Positions 1 through 7,219 of a stretch of 12,926 nt of DNA are shown one piece after another (within the stretch, counting starts at the first letter, position 1; each line of letters starts with the position of its first letter). A model generated the notes under the pieces. It was not told the origin of the DNA and did not search any database. It was given only the letters and a program-made list of their open reading frames with translations. Both the position numbers and the translations under genes were made by a program. The stretch lies in NCBI GenBank assembly GCA_025458465.1, contig JALOSK010000027.1, positions 1 to 12,926 of the forward strand, read 5' to 3'. Source of the DNA: Sandarakinorhabdus sp. (GTDB taxonomy: Bacteria; Pseudomonadota; Alphaproteobacteria; Sphingomonadales; Sphingomonadaceae).

Positions 1-68
1 GGGCCTGTGGCAACAAGTCGGCCGATGGCGGCCCCGGGCTTGACCCCTGCTGAGCCGGAGGCTGGCGC
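1..68. other. short non-coding left edge
   Basis: These 68 bases lie downstream of the minus-strand SDR stop. There are small inverted repeats (for example AGCC-GGA-GGCT near 53-63), but no T-run to make a convincing intrinsic terminator and no start of a recognisable gene. It could be the end of a neighbouring gene beyond the edge; nothing firm can be said. Confidence 0.3.
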
Positions 69-1034
69 CTATCCGCGCAGCGCTTTCAGCGTGCGATTGG
101 GCGGGATGACGGTATCAATGCGCCCGCCCGGATAGAAGGCACGGATGGGCGCCTGTTCGGGCAGGGTGGCCAGCGCATCGGCCAGCGCTTCCACCTGCCA
201 GTGGCCATCGCTGGTTACCAGCCAATCCGCGCTCCACGGTTGATACAGCGCCACATCCGGCCCCTCGACACCGAAGATGCGCCCGGTGAAGCGGTTCAGC
301 GACGAGGCGAGATAGACCACCAGCGGGCTGACATGATCGGGCTGGTGGCGATCGAAGCCGTCATGTCTGGGCATCAACTGGTCCACGCTGGGGCTGGCCA
401 TCACCATGCGGGTGCGTGCGGCCGGCGCAATGGCGTTGGCGCGCACGCCCAGGGCGGCCAGTTCCTGCGCCGCCACCACGGTGAGAGCCGCAATGCCGGC
501 CTTGGCGGCGCAATAGGGGCCGCCATCGGGCATCGGGTGCACCCCCACCGGCGATGTGGTGTTGATGATGGCGCGGCCATCCTTGCGGCCCTGTTTCGCC
601 CATAGCCTTGCAGCGTGATGCACCACCGCCGTGGTGCCTTTCAGGTGCACGGCAGTTTCCAGATCGAAATCCGCTTCGGTCAGGTCGATGAGGCTGGCCG
701 GGCGGTTGATGCCGGCATTGTTCACCACGATGTCCAGACCGCCGAACGCCGCCATCGCATCGCCAATGATCGACTCCGCCCCGGCCCAATCCGCGACGCT
801 GGCCCGGTTGGCCACCGCGCGGCCGCCGGCGGCGATGATTTCGGCGGCCACGGCTGCGGCTGCGTCGCCTGTTTCCGGCCCCTGCTTTTCGTCAGGGCCG
901 CCGCCGGTCACCGGCCCGCCCAGATCGTTCACCACCACGGCGGCACCGTGGGCGGCGAGCGCCAGGGCATGGCATCGGCCCAGCCCGCGCCCGCCGCCTG
1001 TCACAATCGCGACCTTGCCCGAAAGAAGCGCCAT
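69..1034 (-). CDS. SDR family NAD-type oxidoreductase (MFE-2-like N-terminal pattern)
   Basis: Classical short-chain dehydrogenase/reductase of 321 residues, expected to be a cytosolic NAD(P)-dependent alcohol/ketone oxidoreductase. Visible motifs are the Rossmann TGGGRGLG (about residues 12-19), NNAG (105-108), and the catalytic set Ser161, Tyr174 and Lys178 (YCAAK). The second beta strand ends VVVNDLGG, with an Asp where NAD-preferring enzymes carry one. The DLGG followed by a glycine-rich insertion (about 39-57) recalls the dehydrogenase domain of peroxisomal multifunctional enzyme type 2 and related bacterial 3-hydroxyacyl-CoA dehydrogenases. The protein is longer than the usual 250 residues because of that insertion and a C-terminal extension (about 260-321). 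The ATG at 1034 is preceded by AGGGAG nine bases upstream, which supports this start. It is divergent from the next SDR gene. The substrate is unknown; a hydroxyacyl-CoA or steroid/terpenoid alcohol is possible but only inferred. Confidence 0.9.
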   Translation of the reverse strand: MALLSGKVAIVTGGGRGLGRCHALALAAHGAAVVVNDLGGPVTGGGPDEKQGPETGDAAAAVAAEIIAAGGRAVANRASVADWAGAESIIGDAMAAFGGLDIVVNNAGINRPASLIDLTEADFDLETAVHLKGTTAVVHHAARLWAKQGRKDGRAIINTTSPVGVHPMPDGGPYCAAKAGIAALTVVAAQELAALGVRANAIAPAARTRMVMASPSVDQLMPRHDGFDRHQPDHVSPLVVYLASSLNRFTGRIFGVEGPDVALYQPWSADWLVTSDGHWQVEALADALATLPEQAPIRAFYPGGRIDTVIPPNRTLKALRG

Positions 1035-1064
1035 GGCTGAAATCTCCCTGTAATACGGGGGAGA
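1035..1064. promoter_or_regulatory. 30-base divergent intergenic gap between two SDR genes
   Basis: This tiny gap carries the ribosome binding site of the minus-strand SDR (AGGGAG, read in reverse from 1044-1049) and a GGGGGAG run (1057-1063) for the plus-strand SDR. It is too short for two complete back-to-back sigma-70 promoters. At least one promoter must therefore lie inside the opposite gene, or one of the genes has an almost leaderless message. I see no clear -35/-10 pair here. Confidence 0.4.
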
Positions 1065-1796
1065 GTGAAGTTGGCCGCGTTCAACGGCAAGACCGTGCTA
1101 GTGACAGGGGGATCGACCGGCATCGGCAATGCCGCGGCGCGGGCCTTTCTGGCGCAGGGTGCGCGCGTGATCGTCACCGGCACGCGCGCCGGGGCGGCCT
1201 ATTATGCCGGCACCGATGGCGATCTTTCGGGCCTGGAATATCACCGGCTGGACCAGGGCGATCTGGCCGCCGTCGCGGCCTTCGATCCCGGTGTTGATCG
1301 GCTGGACGCGCTCATCATTGCCGGCGCCAAGGTTGCCTACAAGCGCGCCGAGTTCATTCCCGAAACCTTTGCCGACGTGCTGGCCACCAACCTCACCGGC
1401 CCGATGGGGCTGGCGATGAAGTTCCGCGCGGCGCTGGCGGCAGCAAGAGGCAGCATCATCTTCGTGGGATCGGTGGCCAGCTTCAGGGGCACCATCGGGC
1501 AGCCGGCCTATTCGGCCAGCAAGGGCGGCCTGCTCACGCTCACCCGCACGCTGGCGCAGGCGCTGGGCGGGGAGGGCATCAGGGTCAATCTGGTGGCGCC
1601 CGGCCTGGTGCGATCGAAGATGACGGCGATCACCTGGGAGCATCCGGAACGGCTGGCCGCAACGGAGCGCCAGGTACCGCTGGGCCGCATCGGCGAGCCG
1701 GACGACATCGCCGGCCCCATCCTGTTTCTGGCGTCGGACGCGGCGCGATACATCACCGGCACCTCGCTGGTGATCGACGGGGGACTTTCCGCATGA
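1065..1796 (+). CDS. SDR family oxidoreductase (first of tandem pair)
   Basis: Classical SDR of 243 residues from the GTG at 1065. It has TGGSTGIG (14-21), Asn109 of the active-site tetrad, Ser136, Tyr149 and Lys153 (YSASK), and a C-terminal ITGTSLVIDGG signature typical of FabG-like enzymes. Strand beta-2 ends VTGTR: there is no Asp, and an Arg follows, which in this superfamily suggests NADP(H) preference. The usual NNAG motif is replaced by IIAG (84-87), a departure at a structural position. The start is uncertain. The GGGGGAG run sits only one base before the GTG but seven bases before an in-frame TTG at 1071, which would give a 241-residue protein beginning MAAFNGK and has better spacing. 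The stop overlaps the start of the next SDR gene (ATGA), so the two are probably translationally coupled. The substrate is not identifiable. Confidence 0.9.
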   Translation: MKLAAFNGKTVLVTGGSTGIGNAAARAFLAQGARVIVTGTRAGAAYYAGTDGDLSGLEYHRLDQGDLAAVAAFDPGVDRLDALIIAGAKVAYKRAEFIPETFADVLATNLTGPMGLAMKFRAALAAARGSIIFVGSVASFRGTIGQPAYSASKGGLLTLTRTLAQALGGEGIRVNLVAPGLVRSKMTAITWEHPERLAATERQVPLGRIGEPDDIAGPILFLASDAARYITGTSLVIDGGLSA

Positions 1797-2530
1797 ACGA
1801 CAATGGCAGCGGGATGGACGGCTGGGCGCGTGGCCGCTCCGTGCTGGTTACCGGCGGCACCCAGGGCATCGGCAAGGCGGTGGCCGAACAATTCCTGGCG
1901 CAGGGCGCGCATGTGACGGTAACCGGCACGCGCGTCCATCTTGGTTGCTATGACGATCCGCCCGACGGGGTGGCCTATATCCAGGCCGATCTCACCTGGC
2001 CGGAGGCGCGCGCCGATGTGGCGGCGCATTTCGATCACCTGGATGTGCTGGTGAACAATGCCGGGCGCGGTTCGGCGCGCGAATATGAACAGGAAGAGTT
2101 CGAGCATGTCATCGACACCAACCTCAATGCGGTGATGGATCTTTCGGTGCGGCTGCACCCGTTGCTGAAGGAAACCGGCGGCAGCATCGTCAATGTCGGC
2201 AGCCTGGCGAGCTTTCTGGCGTTGAAGGAAACCCCGGCCTACACCGCGTCCAAGGCCGGCCTGCTGGGCCTGACCCGTGCGTTGGGGGACAAGTGGGCGA
2301 CCGATGGTGTGCGCGTGAACCTGGTGGCGCCGGGCTTCATCGCCACCCGCATGACCGAAGGCGCCCGCCAAAATCCTGATCGCGAACGGCGGTTGATGAA
2401 GGCCATCCCGATGCAGCGCTGGGGCGAGCCGGAGGAGGTGGCGCGCGCCATCCTGTTCCTCGCCAGCCCGGCTGCGGGTTACATCACCGGGCAGAGTCTC
2501 GCCATTGATGGCGGCCTGATGCTGCGGTGA
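1793..2530 (+). CDS. SDR family oxidoreductase (second of tandem pair)
   Basis: Classical SDR of 245 residues with the full motif set: TGGTQGIG (20-27), NNAG (88-91), Asn110, Ser137, Tyr150 and Lys154 (YTASK), and the C-terminal ITGQSLAIDGG signature. It resembles the preceding SDR along its whole length. Shared stretches include FLAQGA, VTGTR after beta-2, VNLVAPG and ILFLAS, so the pair looks like an old tandem duplication that has diverged. VTGTR again hints at NADP(H). The ATG at 1793 lies in the ATGA that ends the upstream gene. The N-terminus has a short extra tail, and an in-frame ATG at 1814 is an alternative start. The gene ends three bases before the convergent D-hydroxyproline dehydrogenase gene. 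A role in a short reduction/oxidation sequence with its partner is plausible but inferred; no substrate is indicated. Confidence 0.9.
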   Translation: MNDNGSGMDGWARGRSVLVTGGTQGIGKAVAEQFLAQGAHVTVTGTRVHLGCYDDPPDGVAYIQADLTWPEARADVAAHFDHLDVLVNNAGRGSAREYEQEEFEHVIDTNLNAVMDLSVRLHPLLKETGGSIVNVGSLASFLALKETPAYTASKAGLLGLTRALGDKWATDGVRVNLVAPGFIATRMTEGARQNPDRERRLMKAIPMQRWGEPEEVARAILFLASPAAGYITGQSLAIDGGLMLR

Positions 2531-2533
2531 TGG

Positions 2534-3775
2534 TCAGCGAAACCGGTCTGGCGCAAAGGCGGCAAGATCGGCGACGTCGCCCATCACCTGCGCCGCCAGT
2601 CGTTCGGCGCTGATCGCCGCCAGGGTCAGCCCCAGATGCTGGTGCCCGAAGGCGCAGGCCAGCGCCGGGCGGACAAGGCCAATGGCCGGCAGATAATCGG
2701 GCAATGTGGGCCGCGCGCCCATCCACTGGCGCGGCGCGGACAGCGAAACGCCCAGTTCGCCAAGATGCTGCGCCAGCCGCTGCCATTTGCGCGGGTCTGC
2801 CGGGGTATCGGGCCGGGCGAATTCGGTGATGCTGGCGGCGCGCAGGCCGTGGCCGAAGCGGGTGAAGATCAGGGAGCGATCCTCGAACACCACGGGCGGC
2901 AGATCGGCTGGCCAGGCCGGCGCATCCCCTTCCAGATGATAGCCACGTTCGGCGATCAACGGCAGATTGAAGCCCAACGGTGCCAGCAGGGCGGCGGACT
3001 GGACACCGGCTGCCACCACCGCCAGATCGGCGGCGAGCTGCCTGCCGTCGTCCAGATGCACACGCGCGCCTTCGCCCATCGTCAGCCCGGCCACCCGTGC
3101 CGGACAGGCCACGCCGCCCAGGGCTGCGAAATGCCGGCGCAGCGCCTGTTCCAGCGCCGCAATATCGCGGATGCGCCCGCTGCCGGCAAAGCGGATGGCG
3201 CCGGCCAATGGCACGCGCACCAGCGCCTGCAGCTGCGCGCGCTCGTCGGCCGTCACGTCGCGGAACGATGCGCTGCCGGTATCGGCGGCTGCCCAGGCGG
3301 CGCGCCCGTGCGCGGCGGTGGCGGCGCTTTCCCAGGCGATGAAATGCCCGTCGTCGCCCAGCAGCTGTGGCGCACCGGCGGCGGCCAGCAGCCGCTGCCA
3401 TGCGGGCAGCGCATCAGCCAGCAGGCCCTTCAGCGCCGTCGTGCCGTGGGCGAAGCGGGCCGGGCTGGCGGCAGCGGCAAGGCGCAGGCCGAACGGCGCC
3501 CAGGCGGTGAGGGCGCTTGGCGGCAGCGCCACCGGGCCGCCCCGGCTGAACAGGCGGCGCGGCAGGCTGCGAATATTGTCCCACGATGCCAGCGGGGCCA
3601 CCTGTTCGGTGGCGATGTGGCCGGCGTTGCCCCACGATGCCGCGCGCTGCCAGCGCGCCTCGTCGCCCACCAGGGTCACCGCCACGCCGCGCGCCTGCAG
3701 GGCGATGGCGCTGGCCAGCCCCACCACGCCGGCGCCAACAACAATCGCAGTGCGCGGCGGGGCCGGTTCAGACAA
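2534..3775 (-). CDS. hypO: FAD-dependent D-hydroxyproline dehydrogenase (DadA/HypO-like)
   Basis: FAD-dependent amine oxidoreductase of the D-amino acid dehydrogenase (DadA) family, 413 residues from the TTG at 3775. Features are the dinucleotide motif GAGVVG (14-19), the DadA-type WGNAGHI segment (about 48-54), WMGARPTLPDYLPAIG near the C-terminus, and a closing GHQHLGLTLAAIS flavin-contact region. In this setting the likely reaction is oxidation of cis-4-hydroxy-D-proline to 1-pyrroline-4-hydroxy-2-carboxylate, with electrons passed to the respiratory chain, as for single-subunit HypO-type enzymes. It is the last gene of a three-gene minus-strand operon and overlaps the end of the epimerase gene by 8 bases (3768-3775). 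The frame stays open upstream to 4087, but that extension lies on the epimerase gene and has no family-like sequence. TTG at 3775 is the only start codon just before the beta-alpha-beta fold. General D-amino acid dehydrogenase activity is the alternative; family certain, substrate from context. Confidence 0.85.
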   Translation of the reverse strand: MSEPAPPRTAIVVGAGVVGLASAIALQARGVAVTLVGDEARWQRAASWGNAGHIATEQVAPLASWDNIRSLPRRLFSRGGPVALPPSALTAWAPFGLRLAAAASPARFAHGTTALKGLLADALPAWQRLLAAAGAPQLLGDDGHFIAWESAATAAHGRAAWAAADTGSASFRDVTADERAQLQALVRVPLAGAIRFAGSGRIRDIAALEQALRRHFAALGGVACPARVAGLTMGEGARVHLDDGRQLAADLAVVAAGVQSAALLAPLGFNLPLIAERGYHLEGDAPAWPADLPPVVFEDRSLIFTRFGHGLRAASITEFARPDTPADPRKWQRLAQHLGELGVSLSAPRQWMGARPTLPDYLPAIGLVRPALACAFGHQHLGLTLAAISAERLAAQVMGDVADLAAFAPDRFR

Positions 3776-4763
3776 CGCTGAACCCTGCCCAGAACGGATC
3801 AGCGCGATCGATCCAGATGGTGTTGAAGCCGGTGGCGATGGCCGAACCTTCGATGCTGGGAATGATGGCCGGTTGCCCGCCCAGCGCGGTGGCCGCTTCC
3901 ACGCGGCCAACGAAGCGGCTGCCGATGTAGCTTTCGTGGACGAAGCGATCGCCCACGCCCAGCCGGCCGGTGGCGGCCAGATGCGCCAGCCGGGCCGAGG
4001 TGCCGGTGCCGCACGGGCTGCGATCAATCGCGCGCTCCCCATAGAAGACCGCGTTGCGGCCATCGGCGCCGTCGCCCCTCGGTCCATCGGCCCACAAGAT
4101 GTGGGACACGCCGCGGATGCTCGGCTCCTCCGGGTGCACCGGTTCCACCATCTCGCGCAGCATGGCGCGGATGGTGCGGCTGTGCTCGATCAGGCGGGCG
4201 GCGCCCATCGCGTCAAGGCTGGTGTAGCCGCCCTGCGGTTCGATGATCGCATAGAAGTTGCCGCCATAGGCGATGTCGATGGAAAGGCGTCCAAGGCCGG
4301 GTGCGTCGATGTCGATCCCGCGCATCGCCAGATAGGAGGCGACGTTGCGGATCTTCACCGAGGTGACGCGGTTCCCATCGGTGGTGTAGCTGATCTCCAG
4401 CCGCCCGGCCGGCACCTCCACCACCAGCGTGCCGGGCGTTCGCGGCTGGATCAGGCCATGTTCCAGGCCAAAGGTGATCATCCCGATCGTGCCATGCCCG
4501 CACATCGGCAGGCAGCCACTGGTCTCGATGAACAGGATGGCGGCGTCGGCATCGCCGCAGGGCGGATAGAGGAACCCGCCCGACATCATGTCGTGGCCGC
4601 GCGGTTCGAAGCACAGCCCGGTGCGGATCCAGTCGAAACGGTCGAGGAAGTCCAGCCGCCGCTCGGCCATGCTGGCGCCGCGCAGCAGCGGCGCACCGCC
4701 CGCCACCAGCCGCACCGGGTTGCCGGCAGTGTGGCCATCGATACAGAAGAAGGTGTGACGCAT
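3768..4763 (-). CDS. hypRE: 4-hydroxyproline epimerase (proline racemase family)
   Basis: Proline racemase superfamily enzyme, 331 residues, the usual length. It should interconvert trans-4-hydroxy-L-proline and cis-4-hydroxy-D-proline in the cytosol without cofactor, by two-base acid/base chemistry. Both catalytic cysteines are present: Cys88 in PMCGHGTIG and Cys251 in DRSPCGTGTSA. Retaining the second Cys argues for an epimerase and against trans-3-hydroxy-L-proline dehydratase, which has Thr there. The N-terminal IDGHTAGNPVRLV segment is typical of the 4-hydroxyproline epimerase clade. The gene starts 10 bases after the end of the deaminase gene (9 bases between) and overlaps the dehydrogenase gene that follows, so all three are probably cotranscribed. 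Only a weak Shine-Dalgarno sequence is visible, in keeping with translational coupling. Neighbouring HypD-, HypO- and semialdehyde dehydrogenase-type genes support the substrate. Activity on proline itself or on cis-3-hydroxyproline cannot be excluded from sequence. Confidence 0.92.
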   Translation of the reverse strand: MRHTFFCIDGHTAGNPVRLVAGGAPLLRGASMAERRLDFLDRFDWIRTGLCFEPRGHDMMSGGFLYPPCGDADAAILFIETSGCLPMCGHGTIGMITFGLEHGLIQPRTPGTLVVEVPAGRLEISYTTDGNRVTSVKIRNVASYLAMRGIDIDAPGLGRLSIDIAYGGNFYAIIEPQGGYTSLDAMGAARLIEHSRTIRAMLREMVEPVHPEEPSIRGVSHILWADGPRGDGADGRNAVFYGERAIDRSPCGTGTSARLAHLAATGRLGVGDRFVHESYIGSRFVGRVEAATALGGQPAIIPSIEGSAIATGFNTIWIDRADPFWAGFSVV

Positions 4764-4772
4764 CCCGCGAGC

Positions 4773-5678
4773 TCAGGGCAGCGGGCGGTTGGCGGCGGCG
4801 GTGCGCACCATCGCCTCCACTTCGGCGCGGCGGGCGCCGGCCAGCGGCAGGCGCGGCAGGCGCACCCGTTCCGAACCGCGGCCCATCATCTGTTCGGCCA
4901 GCTTGATCGACTGCACCAGATCATGTTCGGCATCCAGGTGCAGTAACGGCATGAACCAGCGATAGATGCGCCGCGCGGTCTCCCAATCCCCGGCGTTGGC
5001 GGCGGCGACCAGCGCCACCGATTCCTGCGGGAAGGCGGATGTGAGGCCCGACACCCAGCCCGATGCACCCAGCAGCAGGCCTTCCAGCGCCACATCGTCC
5101 AGCCCGGCCATCACGGCGTAACGATCGCCATAGCGGTTGATGACATCGGTGAAGCGGCGCGGATCGGGCGCGCTTTCCTTGATGGCAACAATGTTGGGCA
5201 CATCGCGCAGGGCATCCAGCACGTCAAAGCCGATGCTGACCCGATAGGCCGGCGGGTTGTTGTAGAGCATGATCGGCAGGCTGACGGCATCGGCCACGGC
5301 GCGCAGGTGATGCAGCAGCTCGGCCGGGGTGGGCACATAGACCATCGCCGGCAGCAGCATCAGGCCATCCACGCCGATTTCCTGCGCGGCCAGCGCGAAA
5401 TCCACTGCGCGGCGGGTGGTGAGTTCCGAAACGCCGGTGATGATCGGCACGCGGCCGCCCACCGCGTCGACACCGGCCTTCAGCACCGCCAGTTTTTCCT
5501 CGCGTTCCAGCGAGTTGTTCTCACCACAGGTGCCCAGCAGCACCAGGCCATCAACGCCATCATCGACCAGCGCCACCATGCCCTGCGCGGTGGCCGCGAT
5601 GTCCACGCTGCCATCGGCAGCAAACTGGGTTGTGGCCGCAGGATAAACGCCCCGCCAAAGACCTGCCGGCTTCGTCAT
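4773..5678 (-). CDS. hypD: 1-pyrroline-4-hydroxy-2-carboxylate deaminase (DHDPS/NAL family)
   Basis: Class I TIM-barrel lyase of the dihydrodipicolinate synthase/N-acetylneuraminate lyase superfamily, 301 residues, full length. The signature GTCGE (49-53), Tyr139 in IMLYNNPP and the Schiff-base Lys167 in VAIKESAPD are all present. The predicted reaction is deamination and dehydration of 1-pyrroline-4-hydroxy-2-carboxylate to alpha-ketoglutarate semialdehyde plus ammonia. The assignment to this subfamily rather than DapA or another keto-acid lyase rests on the adjacent 4-hydroxyproline epimerase, DadA-like dehydrogenase and semialdehyde dehydrogenase. It is the first gene of the minus-strand operon. 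The ATG at 5678 has AGGGAG eight bases upstream (read in reverse from 5687-5692), a strong ribosome binding site. The name hypD here follows hydroxyproline nomenclature and is unrelated to hydrogenase maturation HypD. Confidence 0.88.
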   Translation of the reverse strand: MTKPAGLWRGVYPAATTQFAADGSVDIAATAQGMVALVDDGVDGLVLLGTCGENNSLEREEKLAVLKAGVDAVGGRVPIITGVSELTTRRAVDFALAAQEIGVDGLMLLPAMVYVPTPAELLHHLRAVADAVSLPIMLYNNPPAYRVSIGFDVLDALRDVPNIVAIKESAPDPRRFTDVINRYGDRYAVMAGLDDVALEGLLLGASGWVSGLTSAFPQESVALVAAANAGDWETARRIYRWFMPLLHLDAEHDLVQSIKLAEQMMGRGSERVRLPRLPLAGARRAEVEAMVRTAAANRPLP

Positions 5679-5788
5679 GTTTCAATCTCCCTCGCAAACA
5701 TCCTATAGCTTCAGGCTCACGCTAATTGCCCGCGCGCGCCCTGTCACCTGCCTCTGTGGGGGAGCATGGCCGCCGGTGGAGATGATGG
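5679..5788. promoter_or_regulatory. divergent intergenic region of the hydroxyproline locus
   Basis: This 110-base gap separates the minus-strand deaminase-epimerase-dehydrogenase operon from the plus-strand semialdehyde dehydrogenase gene, so the promoters of both arms and any shared operator should lie here. It is the only stretch in the locus large enough for that. It includes an AT-richer patch (about 5699-5729) with TATAG, suggestive of a -10 region, and a GCGCGCGC self-complementary run (5731-5738). No convincing -35/-10 pair or extended palindromic operator stands out by eye. The ribosome binding sites are AGGGAG (reverse, 5687-5692) and GGTGGAG (5775-5781). Confidence 0.5.
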
Positions 5789-7219
5789 ATGCAACTGACC
5801 CACTTCATCAATGGCGCGCCGGTGGCTGGCGCCGCCGCGCTGGAACGGCGCAACCCGTCCGACACGCGCGATCTGGTCGCGACCTTTCCCGATGCCGATG
5901 CTGGAGTCGTGGATGCAGCCGTGGCCGCTGCACGCGCTGCACAGCCGGCATGGGCGGCGGCCTCGCCTGAAGTGCGCGCTGATCTGCTGGAGGCGATTGC
6001 CGCAACATTGTTCGCGCGTTCGGCGGCCCTGGGCGAACTGCTGGCGCGCGAAGAAGGCAAGACGCGGGCCGAGGGCACCGGCGAGGTGCTGCGCGCCGCA
6101 CGCATCTTCCGCTATTTCGCGGGCGAGGCGATTCGCCTGCACGGGCGCACGCTGGCGTCGACAAGGCCGGGCGTCGAGGTGCGCACCCATCACGAGGCGT
6201 TGGGCGTGGTGGGCCTGATCACGCCGTGGAACTTCCCCATCGCCATTCCGGCCTGGAAGGCGGCGCCGGCGCTGGCGTTCGGCAACGCGCTGGTGATGAA
6301 GCCAGCCGAAACCGCGCCTGCCATGGCGCATGCGCTGGCCGGCATCATCGCGGAATGCGGCGTGCCCGCCGGCGTGTTCAACCTGGTTCTGGGGGCTGGC
6401 GGTGCCGGCGCTGCACTCGCCGCCCATCCGGGTGTGGATGGGGTGTCGTTCACCGGATCGCAGGCCACCGGGCAGAAGGTGGTGCAGGCCACGGCGGCCC
6501 GGCGGGCGCGGGTGCAGCTGGAAATGGGCGGCAAGAACCCGCTGCTGGTGCTGGCCGATGCCGATCTCGATCGCGCCGTGGCCATCGCGCTGGATGGCGG
6601 CTTCTTCCAGACCGGGCAGCGCTGCACCGCATCGAGCCGGGTGATCGTGGAAGATGCCATCCATGATGAGTTCGTCGCCCGGCTGGCGCAGCGGGCAGCC
6701 GCGCTCAATGTTGGCCATGCGCTCGATCCGGCCACGCAGGTTGGCCCGGCCAACAGCGAGGCGCAACTGGCGCGCAACCTCGATTATGTCGGCATCGCCA
6801 CAGGCGAGGGCGGCCGGCTGGTGTGCGGCGGTGAGCGGCTGCAACGCGAGCATCCGGGCTGGTACATGGCGCCCACCCTGATTGCCGACACCGATCCGGC
6901 CATGCGCATCAACTGCGAGGAGGTGTTCGGGCCGGTGGTGAGCACCATCCGCGTGCATGATTATGATGAGGCGCTGAGCGTGGCCAACGCCGGCGAGTTC
7001 GGGCTTTCGGCTGGCATCGTCACCAACCAGCACGACCGGGCGCGGCATTTCCGCCGCAACGTGCGCGCCGGCATGGTGATGGTGAACCTGCCCACGGCGG
7101 GCGTTGATTATCACGTGCCGTTCGGCGGCGTGCGCGGTTCCAGCCATGGCCCACGCGAACAGGGCTTTGCCGCGTTCGAATTCTACACGACGATGAAAAC
7201 GGTGTATGAAGCCGGGTGA
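5789..7219 (+). CDS. alpha-ketoglutarate semialdehyde dehydrogenase (ALDH superfamily)
   Basis: Aldehyde dehydrogenase of 476 residues, normal length. It should oxidise 2,5-dioxopentanoate (alpha-ketoglutarate semialdehyde) to 2-oxoglutarate with NAD(P)+, feeding the TCA cycle. Catalytic residues are Asn148 (TPWNFP), Lys171 (VMKPAE), Glu245 (LEMGGKNP) and nucleophile Cys279 (GQRCTASS). The cofactor loop FTGS is at 221-224. GGFFQTGQRCTASSR closely matches the alpha-ketoglutarate semialdehyde dehydrogenases of sugar-acid and hydroxyproline catabolism. The ATG at 5789 has GGTGGAG seven bases upstream. It is divergent from the deaminase that would make its substrate, which supports the assignment (HypH in rhizobial nomenclature). 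The same activity also serves D-glucarate and L-arabinose breakdown, so a dual role is possible. The last 14 bases overlap the formylglycine-generating enzyme gene. Confidence 0.9.
   Translation: MQLTHFINGAPVAGAAALERRNPSDTRDLVATFPDADAGVVDAAVAAARAAQPAWAAASPEVRADLLEAIAATLFARSAALGELLAREEGKTRAEGTGEVLRAARIFRYFAGEAIRLHGRTLASTRPGVEVRTHHEALGVVGLITPWNFPIAIPAWKAAPALAFGNALVMKPAETAPAMAHALAGIIAECGVPAGVFNLVLGAGGAGAALAAHPGVDGVSFTGSQATGQKVVQATAARRARVQLEMGGKNPLLVLADADLDRAVAIALDGGFFQTGQRCTASSRVIVEDAIHDEFVARLAQRAAALNVGHALDPATQVGPANSEAQLARNLDYVGIATGEGGRLVCGGERLQREHPGWYMAPTLIADTDPAMRINCEEVFGPVVSTIRVHDYDEALSVANAGEFGLSAGIVTNQHDRARHFRRNVRAGMVMVNLPTAGVDYHVPFGGVRGSSHGPREQGFAAFEFYTTMKTVYEAG

Noticed and set aside
3776..4087. 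N-terminal extension of the D-hydroxyproline dehydrogenase
   Set aside because: It lies inside the epimerase coding sequence, is Ala/Pro/Arg-rich and precedes a normal start of the FAD fold.
3768..4763. Assignment of the proline racemase family gene as trans-3-hydroxy-L-proline dehydratase
   Set aside because: That activity goes with Thr in place of the second catalytic Cys; here both Cys88 and Cys251 are present.
2967..4946. Long plus-strand open frame (659 residues) opposite the hydroxyproline genes
   Set aside because: It is antisense to three well-supported enzyme genes, its sequence is Ala/Arg/Pro-rich without family motifs, and such long shadow frames are expected in GC-rich DNA.
5726..5760. 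TTGCCC as a possible -35 element for the aldehyde dehydrogenase promoter
   Set aside because: No acceptable -10 hexamer follows at 16-18 bases; the match is too weak to list as a promoter.
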